Assembly (NCBI GenBank): GCA_020048055.1
Contig: JAIFNA010000006.1
Location: 124,001 to 188,000 of the forward strand
Reading direction: 5' to 3'
DNA length: 64,000 bases
DNA from: Arcobacter sp.
GTDB taxonomy: Bacteria > Campylobacterota > Campylobacteria > Campylobacterales > Arcobacteraceae
Part shown: one piece after another, positions 47,139 through 54,681 of the stretch
How the letters are laid out: each line of letters begins with the position of its first letter
Numbering within the stretch: position 1 is the stretch's first letter
The notes under the pieces: generated by a model
What the model was told of the DNA's origin: nothing
Seen by the model: the letters and a program-made list of their open reading frames with translations, nothing else
Databases searched by the model: none
Position numbers and translations under genes: made by a program

Positions 47139-47447
47139 TTATTGTTTACAATATTTTTTTAACTCCAAAGGTTCCAAATCAAGATAACTTATCTCTTCTA
47201 ATACTGCTTGCCTAAATCTATCAAGTGGACTCCTGATGCTATAATATGCCCATCTTCCCTCTCTTGAAACTTTTAAAAAACCAGCTTCTTTTAGAATTTT
47301 TAAGTGTCTTGAAATTCGTGACTGGATCATCTCAAATGAGTTTTCAATATCGCACACACAAACTCTTTCATTTTTGTTGATAAAATTGAGTATTTGTACT
47401 CTTGTTTCATCATTTAGCGCACCGACTGTTTGTAAAAAAATATCCAT
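47139..47447 (-). CDS. arsR: ArsR-family metalloregulator
   Basis: A 102-residue winged helix-turn-helix repressor. The As(III)/Sb(III)-type metal site CVCD (Cys32, Cys34) starts the recognition-helix region, RVCVCDIENSF, followed by SRISRHLKILKEAG, and another Cys near the end. It follows the permease gene and should bind the two identical dyads at 48469 and 52648 until arsenite is present. Binding to those sites is inferred from position and sequence. Confidence 0.92.
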   Translation of the reverse strand: MDIFLQTVGALNDETRVQILNFINKNERVCVCDIENSFEMIQSRISRHLKILKEAGFLKVSREGRWAYYSIRSPLDRFRQAVLEEISYLDLEPLELKKYCKQ

Positions 47448-47458
47448 TATTTCCCTTT

Positions 47459-48418
47459 TTATAAAATTGCATTAAATACATACCCAACTAAGAGTATCCC
47501 AAAGCTCACAATCCCAAAAAATATAGCGATAAGTTTGATATGAAGTATTCGTTTAAGAATCATCGCTTCAGGAAGACTAAGAGCCGTAACTGCCATCATA
47601 AATGCTAGTGCAGTTCCAAGCAACATCCCTTTTGCGGTCAAAACTTCAATAAGTGGCATCACTCCAGCAGCATTAGAGTACATCGGAATTCCCATCAAAA
47701 CAGCAACTGGAACTGCATACCAAGCATCCCCACCAGCATAAAGACTAATAAAATCAGCAGGGATAAACCCATGGATAAAAGCACCTATCCCCACACCAAC
47801 TATCACATACAAATAAATCTTTTTAAAAATATCTTTCGTGTAGTCCCATGATTCTTTTGCTCTTTGTTTTAAAGTAAGCTCAATTTTGACATCTTCAAGT
47901 TCCCCCTCCATTGGAGTAACAGGGATAAGCACATACTTTTCAAGCCCAAGTTTCCCTATCATATATCCACCAAGTATCGCCACAAGTAACCCAAACCCAA
48001 TATAAATCGCCGTTATCTTCCAGCCAAAAAGCCCAAAAAGCATCGCTATTGCTATTTCATTATTGAGTGGTGCAGAGATAAGAAAACTAAAAGTTATCCC
48101 GATTGGGATACGTGCTTGCATAAATCCTAAAAAAAGAGGAATCGCCGAACAGCTACAAAAAGGGGTGATTATCCCAAAAAGTGCCGCTAGGATATTTCCA
48201 CTAAATTCACTTTTCCCTTGAAGATAAACCCTCACTTTTTCAGTGTTGAAATAGGTTCTAAGGAAACTTACCACAAAAATGATTACCACCAAAAGGATAA
48301 AGATTTTGATAGTGTCGTAGAAAAAGAAGTGCAAAGCCTCCCCTAAACTACTCTCCTTTTGAAGCTTCAAAATATCAAAAACCAATCCACCCATAAGTAT
48401 TTCGAGCCAGTCAAACAT
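47459..48418 (-). CDS. Permease of the ArsP/DUF318 family
   Basis: A 319-residue integral membrane protein with about eight TM helices and the hallmark PFCSCSAIP (Cys near 94-96) plus GVMPLIEVL and PEAMILKR. ArsP-type permeases export trivalent organoarsenicals; others of the group transport different substrates, so the ligand is a guess. Placed between arsR and an ArsR-type operator. A remnant of a second gene of this kind occurs at 50474-50542. Confidence 0.9.
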   Translation of the reverse strand: MFDWLEILMGGLVFDILKLQKESSLGEALHFFFYDTIKIFILLVVIIFVVSFLRTYFNTEKVRVYLQGKSEFSGNILAALFGIITPFCSCSAIPLFLGFMQARIPIGITFSFLISAPLNNEIAIAMLFGLFGWKITAIYIGFGLLVAILGGYMIGKLGLEKYVLIPVTPMEGELEDVKIELTLKQRAKESWDYTKDIFKKIYLYVIVGVGIGAFIHGFIPADFISLYAGGDAWYAVPVAVLMGIPMYSNAAGVMPLIEVLTAKGMLLGTALAFMMAVTALSLPEAMILKRILHIKLIAIFFGIVSFGILLVGYVFNAIL

Positions 48419-48468
48419 TGCTTACCTTTTATTTATTTTGATGGATTGTATCATAATGAGGATATGTA

Positions 48469-48484
48469 TCAAGATATATTGATG
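48469..48484. promoter_or_regulatory. ArsR-type operator upstream of the permease gene
   Basis: ATCAAGATATATTGAT, a dyad of ATCAA and TTGAT around 6 bases, 50 bases before the permease ATG. The same 16 bases occur in front of arsB. Confidence 0.85.
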
Positions 48485-48496
48485 TATTGAATTATT

Positions 48497-49378
48497 TTAA
48501 TCTTCGTCAGTAATTTCAATATATTCTATTTCCGTTTTAAAATTTTGGTTTTCAATATTCCATATTGATGGAATATCTATTTTTTGACCAATCGATTTTA
48601 TGTAATTTGGTTTTAAGTCATATATTTCGTATTTTTCATTGTAAATTGGATTATTTTGACTATCAAGTAAATAAACCTTTAAAATTATAGTTGAAAGTAT
48701 TTCATTGGTTTTGTTTTTAATTTCTGCGAAAAAGCCATAACCATCATATTTAGCTTCCGAAACAGTTGGATTTATAATTGTAATTAGATTTTTATCAATA
48801 TTTTTAGCTTTTATCGTATTTTCGATAAGTTTAATGGTTTTTTGTTCATCATCTTTATTAAAATCTTCAATTTTCAATAGCTCTAAATATTCATTTAATA
48901 ATTTGAGTTTTTTGTCATAATCGTGAATTATTTTATCACCATATGAATAAATTAACATATCTTGTAATTTAAAAATTCTGTCAATATTATTTTTACTTTT
49001 TTCTTCTTCTTGTTTTGATTTAAACTTGAAATTTAGAAACCATCGTTGATTTACATTAATTATATCCCAAGTTAATGAATCGGTTTCAAATGTTTTTTTG
49101 TCTGTAAAAGTTAATTTTAATTCACCATAATCATCTTTTATGTTATTTAATTTCCCTGTAAGTTTCTTATTTCTTAATTTTTTTATTCCTTTTTTGAATT
49201 CAAAGCAAAAATCATTCATTGATTTTTTCGTCCTGTCTTGATGTGATAAAAAGTTATAAAAAGTCTTACAATTTTGATTCTCCAAAGATTGTATTACACC
49301 ATTTATTAGTGCTTGTGCTTGATGGTCTTTTGCATTTAGCGATATAAAAAATACAAATATTAATAATATTTTTTTCAT
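48497..49378 (-). CDS. Secreted protein of unknown function
   Basis: A 293-residue protein with a signal peptide (1-17) ending LNAKD. It has two probable domains: an N-terminal alpha/beta part with Cys residues at about 37 and 57, and a C-terminal beta part (about 215-290) with KNKTNEILSTIILKVYLL, like the FxLYD/immunoglobulin-type folds found in many envelope proteins. It does not look like an arsenic gene and its codon use is very A/T-rich. It may have been acquired with the neighbouring toxin-antitoxin genes. Confidence 0.7.
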   Translation of the reverse strand: MKKILLIFVFFISLNAKDHQAQALINGVIQSLENQNCKTFYNFLSHQDRTKKSMNDFCFEFKKGIKKLRNKKLTGKLNNIKDDYGELKLTFTDKKTFETDSLTWDIINVNQRWFLNFKFKSKQEEEKSKNNIDRIFKLQDMLIYSYGDKIIHDYDKKLKLLNEYLELLKIEDFNKDDEQKTIKLIENTIKAKNIDKNLITIINPTVSEAKYDGYGFFAEIKNKTNEILSTIILKVYLLDSQNNPIYNEKYEIYDLKPNYIKSIGQKIDIPSIWNIENQNFKTEIEYIEITDED

Positions 49379-49455
49379 AATGTCACCTTATATAATTATT
49401 TATTAGATAGACATTGTATGTAAAACATACTGAAAATCAAACCTTTTTGCACTAC

Positions 49456-49480
49456 TTCCCATCCTCCTTTATGGGAATCC
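49456..49480. repeat. Inverted repeat between the unknown secreted protein gene and antitoxin-like gene
   Basis: TTCCCAT, 8-base spacer, ATGGGAA. It lies in a 228-base gap with no other gene. Its sequence resembles the hairpin at 50461, but the match is short. Confidence 0.4.
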
Positions 49481-49581
49481 ATACAGCAAAAATAACTTTC
49501 GTTTGATGATGTCGTAGTATGGTACAGATTGATTTCTTTCACTCGTTCACAGTTTTGGATGTATAAGTTCACAAACATATG

Positions 49582-49610
49582 GCACTCTTCAGAGGAGAAC
49601 TAAAGAGTGC
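49582..49610 (+). promoter_or_regulatory. Stem-loop holding a ribosome-binding site
   Basis: GCACTCTT and AAGAGTGC form a perfect 8-base stem. The loop carries GAGGAG, the best Shine-Dalgarno of the region. The stem may hide this site or present it to the reading frame that follows. Confidence 0.4.
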
Positions 49611-49630
49611 AAGATGCAAACAGATATGTT

Positions 49631-49828
49631 ATGACTATGAAAGTAAGCATTAAAGAGCAGTATCTTGATAAATTTCATGACTTTGTAAAGTCGATACCCA
49701 AAGATGGTATTGAAATCGATACTTTTGAAGGTGATGCTATCTCTTTTGAAGAAGCAAAAATAAAAGTAGAAAAAGCTATAAATAATATCTCACTTCATCA
49801 AGGAATAGAACTAAATAGTGCTTTCTAA
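49631..49828 (+). CDS. Small antitoxin-like protein, no toxin next to it
   Basis: About 65 residues with a KVSIKEQYLDKFHDFVKSIPKD N-terminal part and an ISFEEAKIKVEKAINNI helix that looks like a toxin-binding tail. Its end resembles the tail of the antitoxin at 49938. No toxin follows directly; it may be an orphan antitoxin. Start sites are uncertain: an ATG at 49631 or 49637, with no strong ribosome-binding site; a GTG at 49607 sits in the hairpin. Confidence 0.5.
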   Translation: MTMKVSIKEQYLDKFHDFVKSIPKDGIEIDTFEGDAISFEEAKIKVEKAINNISLHQGIELNSAF

Positions 49829-49937
49829 ATTGTAATAAATATCATCCCCTCAAGACAAATGAACAAAAAAGTCCAATATTTCGAGAGAGTTTCTTTTTAT
49901 TTTTTGGTACAATAATAAAAATTAAAAGGGGTCTAAT

Positions 49938-50156
49938 TTGTTTGCAATTAATATAAATAATCCAGAAATAGAAAAATTTATAAGTGAAGAATTTAAAAAT
50001 GATGAAAATACTTTGCTTGATAAGTTTGTTGAATTTATTAGATTTCAAAAAATAAAAAAAGATGTAGAGATTGCAAATTTAGAATTTGACAATGGAGATT
50101 TTTTAGATATAGATAGTGCTTTTTTAGAAGTTACAAGTAAATATGTCAGAAATTAA
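49938..50156 (+). CDS. Antitoxin of the second ParE-type pair
   Basis: A 72-residue acidic protein beginning with a TTG codon seven bases after AAGGGG (49925-49930). It overlaps the toxin gene by 14 bases. An acidic tail with FDNGDFLDIDSAFLEVTSKYV fits toxin binding. The N-terminal region has no recognisable DNA-binding motif. Confidence 0.75.
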   Translation: MFAININNPEIEKFISEEFKNDENTLLDKFVEFIRFQKIKKDVEIANLEFDNGDFLDIDSAFLEVTSKYVRN

Positions 50157-50439
50157 AACCATAATTTTTTCAAAAAGAGCTATTTTAAGGCTTAAAAATA
50201 TTGCTGATTTTATTTACAAAAAGAGTTTATCAAATGAAATCACAGTTCATTATATAAATAGATTAAAAGCCTATATTTCTTCAATGCTCTTATCATTTCC
50301 AGAATCTGGTAGAAAAGCAGATGAATTTGGAAAAGATGTAAGAAAACTAGTATATCAAGGATATTCAATTTTGTATAAAATCAATTTAGATAAAGAAAGA
50401 ATTGAGATTTTTACAATATATAGAGAAAATTTACCCTAA
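50143..50439 (+). CDS. ParE/RelE-family toxin
   Basis: A 98-residue basic protein with the ParE pattern: KRAILRLKNIADFIYKKS helices, MLLSFPESGRKADEFGKDVR and the core KLVYQGYSILYKINLDKERIEIFTIY. It is homologous in layout to the toxin at 19071. The downstream end is next to the hairpin that terminates the permease remnant, so this unit is the likely mobile part of the island. Confidence 0.87.
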   Translation: MSEIKTIIFSKRAILRLKNIADFIYKKSLSNEITVHYINRLKAYISSMLLSFPESGRKADEFGKDVRKLVYQGYSILYKINLDKERIEIFTIYRENLP

Positions 50440-50460
50440 TCATAATGCAAAAAACTTTCG

Positions 50461-50490
50461 CTAGTTCCCAATGTCAACATTGGGGACTAG
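50461..50490. repeat. Long inverted repeat at the edge of the toxin-antitoxin unit
   Basis: CTAGTTCCCAATG, loop TCAA, CATTGGGGACTAG: a 13-base stem with one mismatch (a G-U pair on one strand). It begins directly where the permease remnant loses similarity to the intact permease. It can act as a terminator-like or insertion-boundary hairpin. Confidence 0.75.
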
Positions 50491-50542
50491 AGCAAATATC
50501 AAAAAACAATCTACTTGAGAATGTTTTTAGCCAGTCAAACAT
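50474..50542 (-). pseudogene. Remnant (5' end) of a second permease gene
   Basis: A 22-codon frame, MFDWLKTFSSRLFFDI then unrelated residues and a stop. The first 16 codons match the start of the intact permease at 48418 (MFDWLEILMGGLVFDI): MFDWL and FDI are conserved and 14 nucleotides at the start are identical. Similarity stops at about 50494, four bases before the hairpin. It begins three bases after the thioredoxin-like gene stop, where a permease gene would be expected in such operons. Confidence 0.8.
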
Positions 50543-50545
50543 AGA

Positions 50546-50782
50546 CTATTTTTGCCCCATCAATGCTATCACTTCATCCACACTCAAAAGTTTTCCAGTA
50601 CTTTTGACAACTCCATCGATTACAAGAGCAGGGGTGCTAAGTATATTGTATTTCATAATATCCATGATGTCATCGACTTTGACAACCTGATGAAACCCAC
50701 CAACTTTTGCAACTGCTTGTTTCGTTACCTCTTCAAGTGCTTTACATTTTGCACAGCCTGTCCCTAATATCTCTAATTTCAT
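50546..50782 (-). CDS. Small thioredoxin-like protein
   Basis: A 78-residue thioredoxin-fold protein with the redox pair GCAKC (Cys10, Cys13) and the cis-Pro segment STPALVIDG. These small proteins (MTH895 type) often neighbour permeases and arsenate reductases. It could recycle ArsC or help the permease. Its ATG follows the arsC stop by one base. Confidence 0.92.
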   Translation of the reverse strand: MKLEILGTGCAKCKALEEVTKQAVAKVGGFHQVVKVDDIMDIMKYNILSTPALVIDGVVKSTGKLLSVDEVIALMGQK

Positions 50783-50783
50783 C

Positions 50784-51185
50784 TCAAACTCCTAATGCTT
50801 TTTGCACAGCTGGAAGTAAAACTTCCTCTATCTCTTTATAAGTGGTTTCAAATGCCTCAAACCCTTTTCCATCTGGATCAACAAATCCTATATGGATTTT
50901 TGGAATTGGGCGTGGAAACATTGGACAAGTTTGAGAAGCATGGTCACAAACGGTTACCACCAAATCAAACTCTTCATCTATAAGAGTATCAAGTGTTTTT
51001 GAGTGATACTCTTCTTTCCAAATCCCTTTTTCCTCTAAAAGTTTTTTTGCATTTGGATTTACTTTTCCGCTTGCTTTTACACCACTACTTTTGGCTATCA
51101 CACCATCAAGTTTTGCATTGATTAAGGCTTCTGCGATAATGCTTCGGCAACTATTTCCTGTACATAAAACTAATACTTTTTTCAT
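50784..51185 (-). CDS. arsC: Thioredoxin-coupled arsenate reductase
   Basis: Low-molecular-weight phosphatase-type arsenate reductase of 133 residues. The P-loop CTGNSCRS contains catalytic Cys8; the resolving pair is Cys80 and Cys87 in VCDHASQTCPMFP. It reduces As(V) to As(III), which ArsB exports. The pattern is that of the Staphylococcus pI258-type enzyme and not of the glutaredoxin-dependent one. Confidence 0.96.
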   Translation of the reverse strand: MKKVLVLCTGNSCRSIIAEALINAKLDGVIAKSSGVKASGKVNPNAKKLLEEKGIWKEEYHSKTLDTLIDEEFDLVVTVCDHASQTCPMFPRPIPKIHIGFVDPDGKGFEAFETTYKEIEEVLLPAVQKALGV

Positions 51186-51339
51186 CTTTTTTCTCCTTTT
51201 ATTAATAAATTATTCAAGTTATTAGCTATTTATATTTATTTTATTCACTAAGGCTTCACCATGGGTACCCCAAACCTAAAAGGTTTGACCCTAAGGTTGC
51301 AGAATCGTTCATAAAATAATTTTAAACATCTGAACTATC
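51186..51339 (-). promoter_or_regulatory. Gap between arsB and arsC with a small hairpin
   Basis: The 154-base gap holds a hairpin of CAAACCT AAA AGGTTTG at 51274-51290 within a G+C-richer stretch (about 51250-51310). No ArsR-type dyad is seen here, so arsC probably relies on the arsB promoter. The hairpin may limit read-through or protect the transcript end. Confidence 0.4.
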
Positions 51340-52602
51340 TCAAATGACTACCCACAATGACACCAAAACTACAAAAAGAATCGGTGGCGTAACCAATAAG
51401 CCAAATTTACTATATTCCCAAAAACTTATACTAACCCCTTTCCCAGCCAAAACATGAAGCCATAGAAGTGTAGCAAGGCTACCAAAAGGGGTCATTTTTG
51501 GTCCAAGATTACACCCGATAATATTTGCATAAGCTAAAGCTTGATTGGAAGCGTCAACCAACGCTATATCCATAATCATAACTGTTGGCATATTGTTCAT
51601 GATAGCGCTTAAAATAGCACTAATAAATCCAGTCCCAACAATAGCAACAAAGTTTCCATAAGTTGATAAATCTTTTAAAATAATAGATAGATAATCGGTT
51701 AATCCACCATTTTTTAATCCATAAACAACAATATAAAGTCCAATGCTAAACCAAACAACTTGCCAAGGTGCATTTTTAATTATCTCTTTTGGGCTAACTG
51801 TTTTAGTAAAACTAGCAATCATCAAAAACAAAATAGCCCCACCTAAAGCAAATAAACTAATTGGTAGATGGTAAGCATCCCCTATAAAATAAGCCATTAG
51901 TAATAAGGCTAAAAAAATCCACGAGATATAAAAAAGTGGTTTGCTTTTCAAAACATCATCTGGATTTGAAAGTAAGTTAATGTCGATTGTGTCTGGAATA
52001 TTCTTTTTTAAGAATAACCATAAAACTAAAATAGAGATAGCAACACTTACGATATATGGGACAATCATAACACTCAAGTATTGAGCAAATCCAATCGCAA
52101 AATAATTAGCTGTTACTATATTTGTAAGATTTGAAAAAACAAATGGAAGAGATGCGCTATCACTTATAAATCCGCCAGCAAGTAAAAATGCTAAAATCGT
52201 TTTTCCATTTAGTTTTAAAATCTTCATTTTTGATAACAAAATCGGAGTTAAAATCAAAGCAGCACCATCATTCGCAAAGAGTGCTGAAACAAAAGCACCT
52301 AAAAGCAAAGCATAAACAAACATCAAGTGCCCATTACCCCTTGATAGTTTTGCCATTTTTATAGCACACCATTCAAAAAAGCCTATCTCATCAAGCACCA
52401 TAGAAAGGATGATGATACCAATAAATGCTAAAGTTGCATCCCAAACAATTCTAGTAACTTCTAAGACATCTATAAAATCAACAGTTCCAACAATCAGTGA
52501 AATAATTGCTCCAAAAATTGCAATTGTTCCAATTTGAGCCCCTTTTGGTTGGGTTATTATTAAAATTAGCGTTGATAAAAATATTACAATTGGTAATAAC
52601 AT
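51340..52602 (-). CDS. arsB: Arsenite efflux transporter ArsB (ArsB/NhaD superfamily)
   Basis: A 420-residue inner-membrane transporter with about 11-12 TM helices. Features: GTVDFIDVLEVTRIVWDATLAFIGIIILSM early, ALFANDGAALILTPI, SDSASLPFVFSNLTNIVTA and NNMPTVMIMDIAL, GCNLGPKMTPFGSLATLLWLHVL late. These match ArsB. It exports arsenite and antimonite by proton motive force. The operator dyad upstream overlaps its probable promoter. Confidence 0.93.
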   Translation of the reverse strand: MLLPIVIFLSTLILIITQPKGAQIGTIAIFGAIISLIVGTVDFIDVLEVTRIVWDATLAFIGIIILSMVLDEIGFFEWCAIKMAKLSRGNGHLMFVYALLLGAFVSALFANDGAALILTPILLSKMKILKLNGKTILAFLLAGGFISDSASLPFVFSNLTNIVTANYFAIGFAQYLSVMIVPYIVSVAISILVLWLFLKKNIPDTIDINLLSNPDDVLKSKPLFYISWIFLALLLMAYFIGDAYHLPISLFALGGAILFLMIASFTKTVSPKEIIKNAPWQVVWFSIGLYIVVYGLKNGGLTDYLSIILKDLSTYGNFVAIVGTGFISAILSAIMNNMPTVMIMDIALVDASNQALAYANIIGCNLGPKMTPFGSLATLLWLHVLAGKGVSISFWEYSKFGLLVTPPILFVVLVSLWVVI

Positions 52603-52647
52603 CTTTGCTCCTTAGTTTTGATGGTGGAGTTTAGCTTAAAAATGGTT

Positions 52648-52671
52648 ACATATCAAGATATATTGATATGT
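52648..52671. promoter_or_regulatory. ArsR-type operator upstream of arsB
   Basis: ACATATCAA GATATA TTGATATGT, a perfect 9-base dyad that contains the same 16-base core as the site at 48469. It lies 46 bases upstream of the arsB ATG. Confidence 0.9.
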
Positions 52672-52738
52672 AAAAATGTTTTAGTTCTCTAAAATCGTTT
52701 TGCGTGAAGTATTAAACAAATTTTAATACTCTTTTATG

Positions 52739-52744
52739 TATATT
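52739..52744 (+). promoter_or_regulatory. -10 element of the SRP RNA gene
   Basis: TATATT with a preceding TG, six to seven bases before the first paired base of the RNA at 52751. No -35 is evident, as is common for sigma-70 promoters in this phylum. Confidence 0.5.
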
Positions 52745-52750
52745 TCCATC

Positions 52751-52858
52751 GCTTCTCTTAGACCTTTGCAATTGCATTTAAAGTCAAGTCCCCAGGGTAG
52801 GAATACAGCAAGGAAACTTTTTTTGTGGTGTGCTTTGGTATCTGGGAGGGGTACTTTT
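52751..52858 (+). ncRNA. ffs: Signal recognition particle RNA (4.5S-type)
   Basis: A stretch of about 108 bases that folds into one long hairpin. The outer helix pairs 52751-52762 (GCTTCTCTTAGA) with 52841-52852 (TCTGGGAGGGGT) through 12 successive pairs; an inner helix pairs AAAGT (52780-52784) with ACTTT (52816-52820). The apical part reads GTCAAGTCC (52783-52791) and GGAATACAGCAAGG (52800-52813), which aligns with the conserved GUCAGGUCC and GGAAGCAGCCAAGG around the Ffh site of E. coli 4.5S RNA. The loop is larger than the usual GNRA tetraloop. T-rich end CTTTTA. Confidence 0.75.
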
Positions 52859-52895
52859 ATCTTCAAATAAATCCAAAAATAACGTACTTATAGAA

Positions 52896-53315
52896 TTAAT
52901 TTAAAGGGTAGTTTTCGCTTTTTATCCCATTTTTGATAAGTTCACTACAAACATCACCAGCACTTTCATCAACAACTAAATTGATAGTTGCATTTTCAAC
53001 TGTTATTTTTACACAATCTTTACTGCCAATTTTATAGCTTACTTCTTTATCTGCTATATTCCAAACTGATGAGTTTAGATTTACACTGTCACTAATTTTG
53101 TCTATTTTTTTATTTACAATGTAGTAACTTTGCAGTGATGAGATTACAGTTTTTATATCATTGCTAATAGTTGAAGTTGAGGCTTTTTCATTTATTCCCA
53201 TAAGTTTTGGCAAGGCAAATGAGGCGATTATTCCAATCACAACAATAACAAAAATAAGTTCAATCAGTGAGAAACCATTTTTAAATTTTAATTTTTTATT
53301 GTTGTGAGCTTTCAT
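52896..53315 (-). CDS. Type IV pilin-like protein (pseudopilin)
   Basis: A 139-residue protein with a 14-residue basic leader and the class III signal NG|FSLIELIFVIVVIGIIASF with Glu at +5 (Glu19). The cleavage site fits the prepilin peptidase at 28952. The C-terminal domain has one Cys pair (about Cys82 and Cys118) that could form a loop like the D-region of pilins. No other pilus gene is near; minor pilin or type II secretion-like pseudopilin are both possible. It is transcribed with aroF upstream (three bases apart). Confidence 0.88.
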   Translation of the reverse strand: MKAHNNKKLKFKNGFSLIELIFVIVVIGIIASFALPKLMGINEKASTSTISNDIKTVISSLQSYYIVNKKIDKISDSVNLNSSVWNIADKEVSYKIGSKDCVKITVENATINLVVDESAGDVCSELIKNGIKSENYPLN

Positions 53316-53318
53316 TTT

Positions 53319-54671
53319 TTATCTCGCTTCTTTTAGTGTTTCAGCAATCATAAATGCCAATTCTAAAGCTTGGTCTGCATTTAATCTTGGGTCACATTGA
53401 GTGTGGTATCTGCTTGTTAAATCTTCAGTAGTGATGTTACAACTAGCACTTCCTGTGCATTCTGTTACATCTTGCCCTGTCATCTCAAGGTGGATGCCAC
53501 CAGCAACACTACCCTGCGCTTTATGGATTTGGAAGAATTGTTTTACTTCACTTAAAATATTTGCAAAATCTCTTGTTTTGTAACCATTTGATGCTTTTTC
53601 AACATTTCCGTGCATTGGGTCACATGACCAAACAATTTTTTTACCTTCTTTTTCAACTCTTCTTAAAAGTTTTGGGAAAATATCAGCAACTTTAGAAGCA
53701 CCCATTCTAACAATCAGATTTAATCTTCCAGCTTCATTATTTGGGTTTAATGCATCGATTAATCTAATAAGTTCATCTTCATCCATAGATGGTCCAACTT
53801 TACAACCAATTGGATTTTTTATCCCTCTGAAATACTCAATGTGGGCATCATTTAAACCTCTAGTTCGATCTCCAATCCAAAGCATATGAGCGCTACAATC
53901 ATACCAATCATTCGTAAGGCTATCTTTTCTTGTTAAAGCTTCCTCATAATTTAAAAGTAAAGCTTCATGAGAGGTATAAAGTACAGTTTCACTTAGTTGT
54001 GGAGTGTTTTGTGATGTTATTCCACACGATTCCATAAATCTTAAAGCATCAGATATTTTAGTTGCTAATTCATCATATTTTTCACCTAAAGTATGGTCCT
54101 TCATATATGTTAAATTCCATTTGTGAACTTTGTGAAGGTCTGCCATTCCACCTCTTGCGAACGCTCTTAAAAGATTTAGTGTTGCTGCACTTTGATTGTA
54201 TGCTTTTAGAAGTTTTTTTGGATTTGGGTTTCTTGATTTAAAATCAGCGTCGATATCATTGATGATGTCACCTCTATAACTTGGATACTCAACACCATTT
54301 ATTATTTCAGTATCGCTACTTCGTGGTTTTGCAAATTGTCCTGCAATTCTTCCCACTTTAACAACAGGTTTTCCACCACTAAAAGTCATAACAACTGCCA
54401 TTTGCATCATAACTTGAAAAAGTGACTTGATGTTCCCAGCATTAAAAGCGTTAAAACTTTCAGCACAATCCCCACCTTGAAGTAAAAATGCTTTTCCGTT
54501 TGCTACATCTGCTAGGCTTGATTTTAGTCTTCTAGCCTCTTCTGCAAAGATAAGCGGAGGGTAAGATGCTAATTCTTTTTCAACTTTTTTTAGTTTTTTC
54601 TTATCATCATAAGTGGGTTGTTGTTTGATTGGAAAATCTCTCCAACTGTTTGGCGTCCATAATTTTTCCAT
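53319..54671 (-). CDS. 3-deoxy-7-phosphoheptulonate synthase, class II
   Basis: First enzyme of the shikimate pathway (DAHP synthase), 450 residues. Class II (plant-type) features: [13 protein letters not shown] start, [11 protein letters not shown] near 83-93, [34 protein letters not shown], and [14 protein letters not shown]. The class I fold motifs are not present. It needs a divalent metal and is often feedback-controlled by aromatic amino acids. Confidence 0.95.
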   Translation of the reverse strand: MEKLWTPNSWRDFPIKQQPTYDDKKKLKKVEKELASYPPLIFAEEARRLKSSLADVANGKAFLLQGGDCAESFNAFNAGNIKSLFQVMMQMAVVMTFSGGKPVVKVGRIAGQFAKPRSSDTEIINGVEYPSYRGDIINDIDADFKSRNPNPKKLLKAYNQSAATLNLLRAFARGGMADLHKVHKWNLTYMKDHTLGEKYDELATKISDALRFMESCGITSQNTPQLSETVLYTSHEALLLNYEEALTRKDSLTNDWYDCSAHMLWIGDRTRGLNDAHIEYFRGIKNPIGCKVGPSMDEDELIRLIDALNPNNEAGRLNLIVRMGASKVADIFPKLLRRVEKEGKKIVWSCDPMHGNVEKASNGYKTRDFANILSEVKQFFQIHKAQGSVAGGIHLEMTGQDVTECTGSASCNITTEDLTSRYHTQCDPRLNADQALELAFMIAETLKEAR

Positions 54672-54681
54672 AATTTTTCCT

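Noticed and set aside
48407-50542. 14-base identity between the permease start and the remnant read as a target-site duplication
   Set aside because: Similarity continues for about 48 bases with many substitutions, which fits two old gene copies and not a recent insertion duplication.
51186-51339. G+C-richer stretch between arsC and arsB considered as a second structured RNA
   Set aside because: Apart from a 7-base hairpin no long pairing can be built and no known RNA motif is present.
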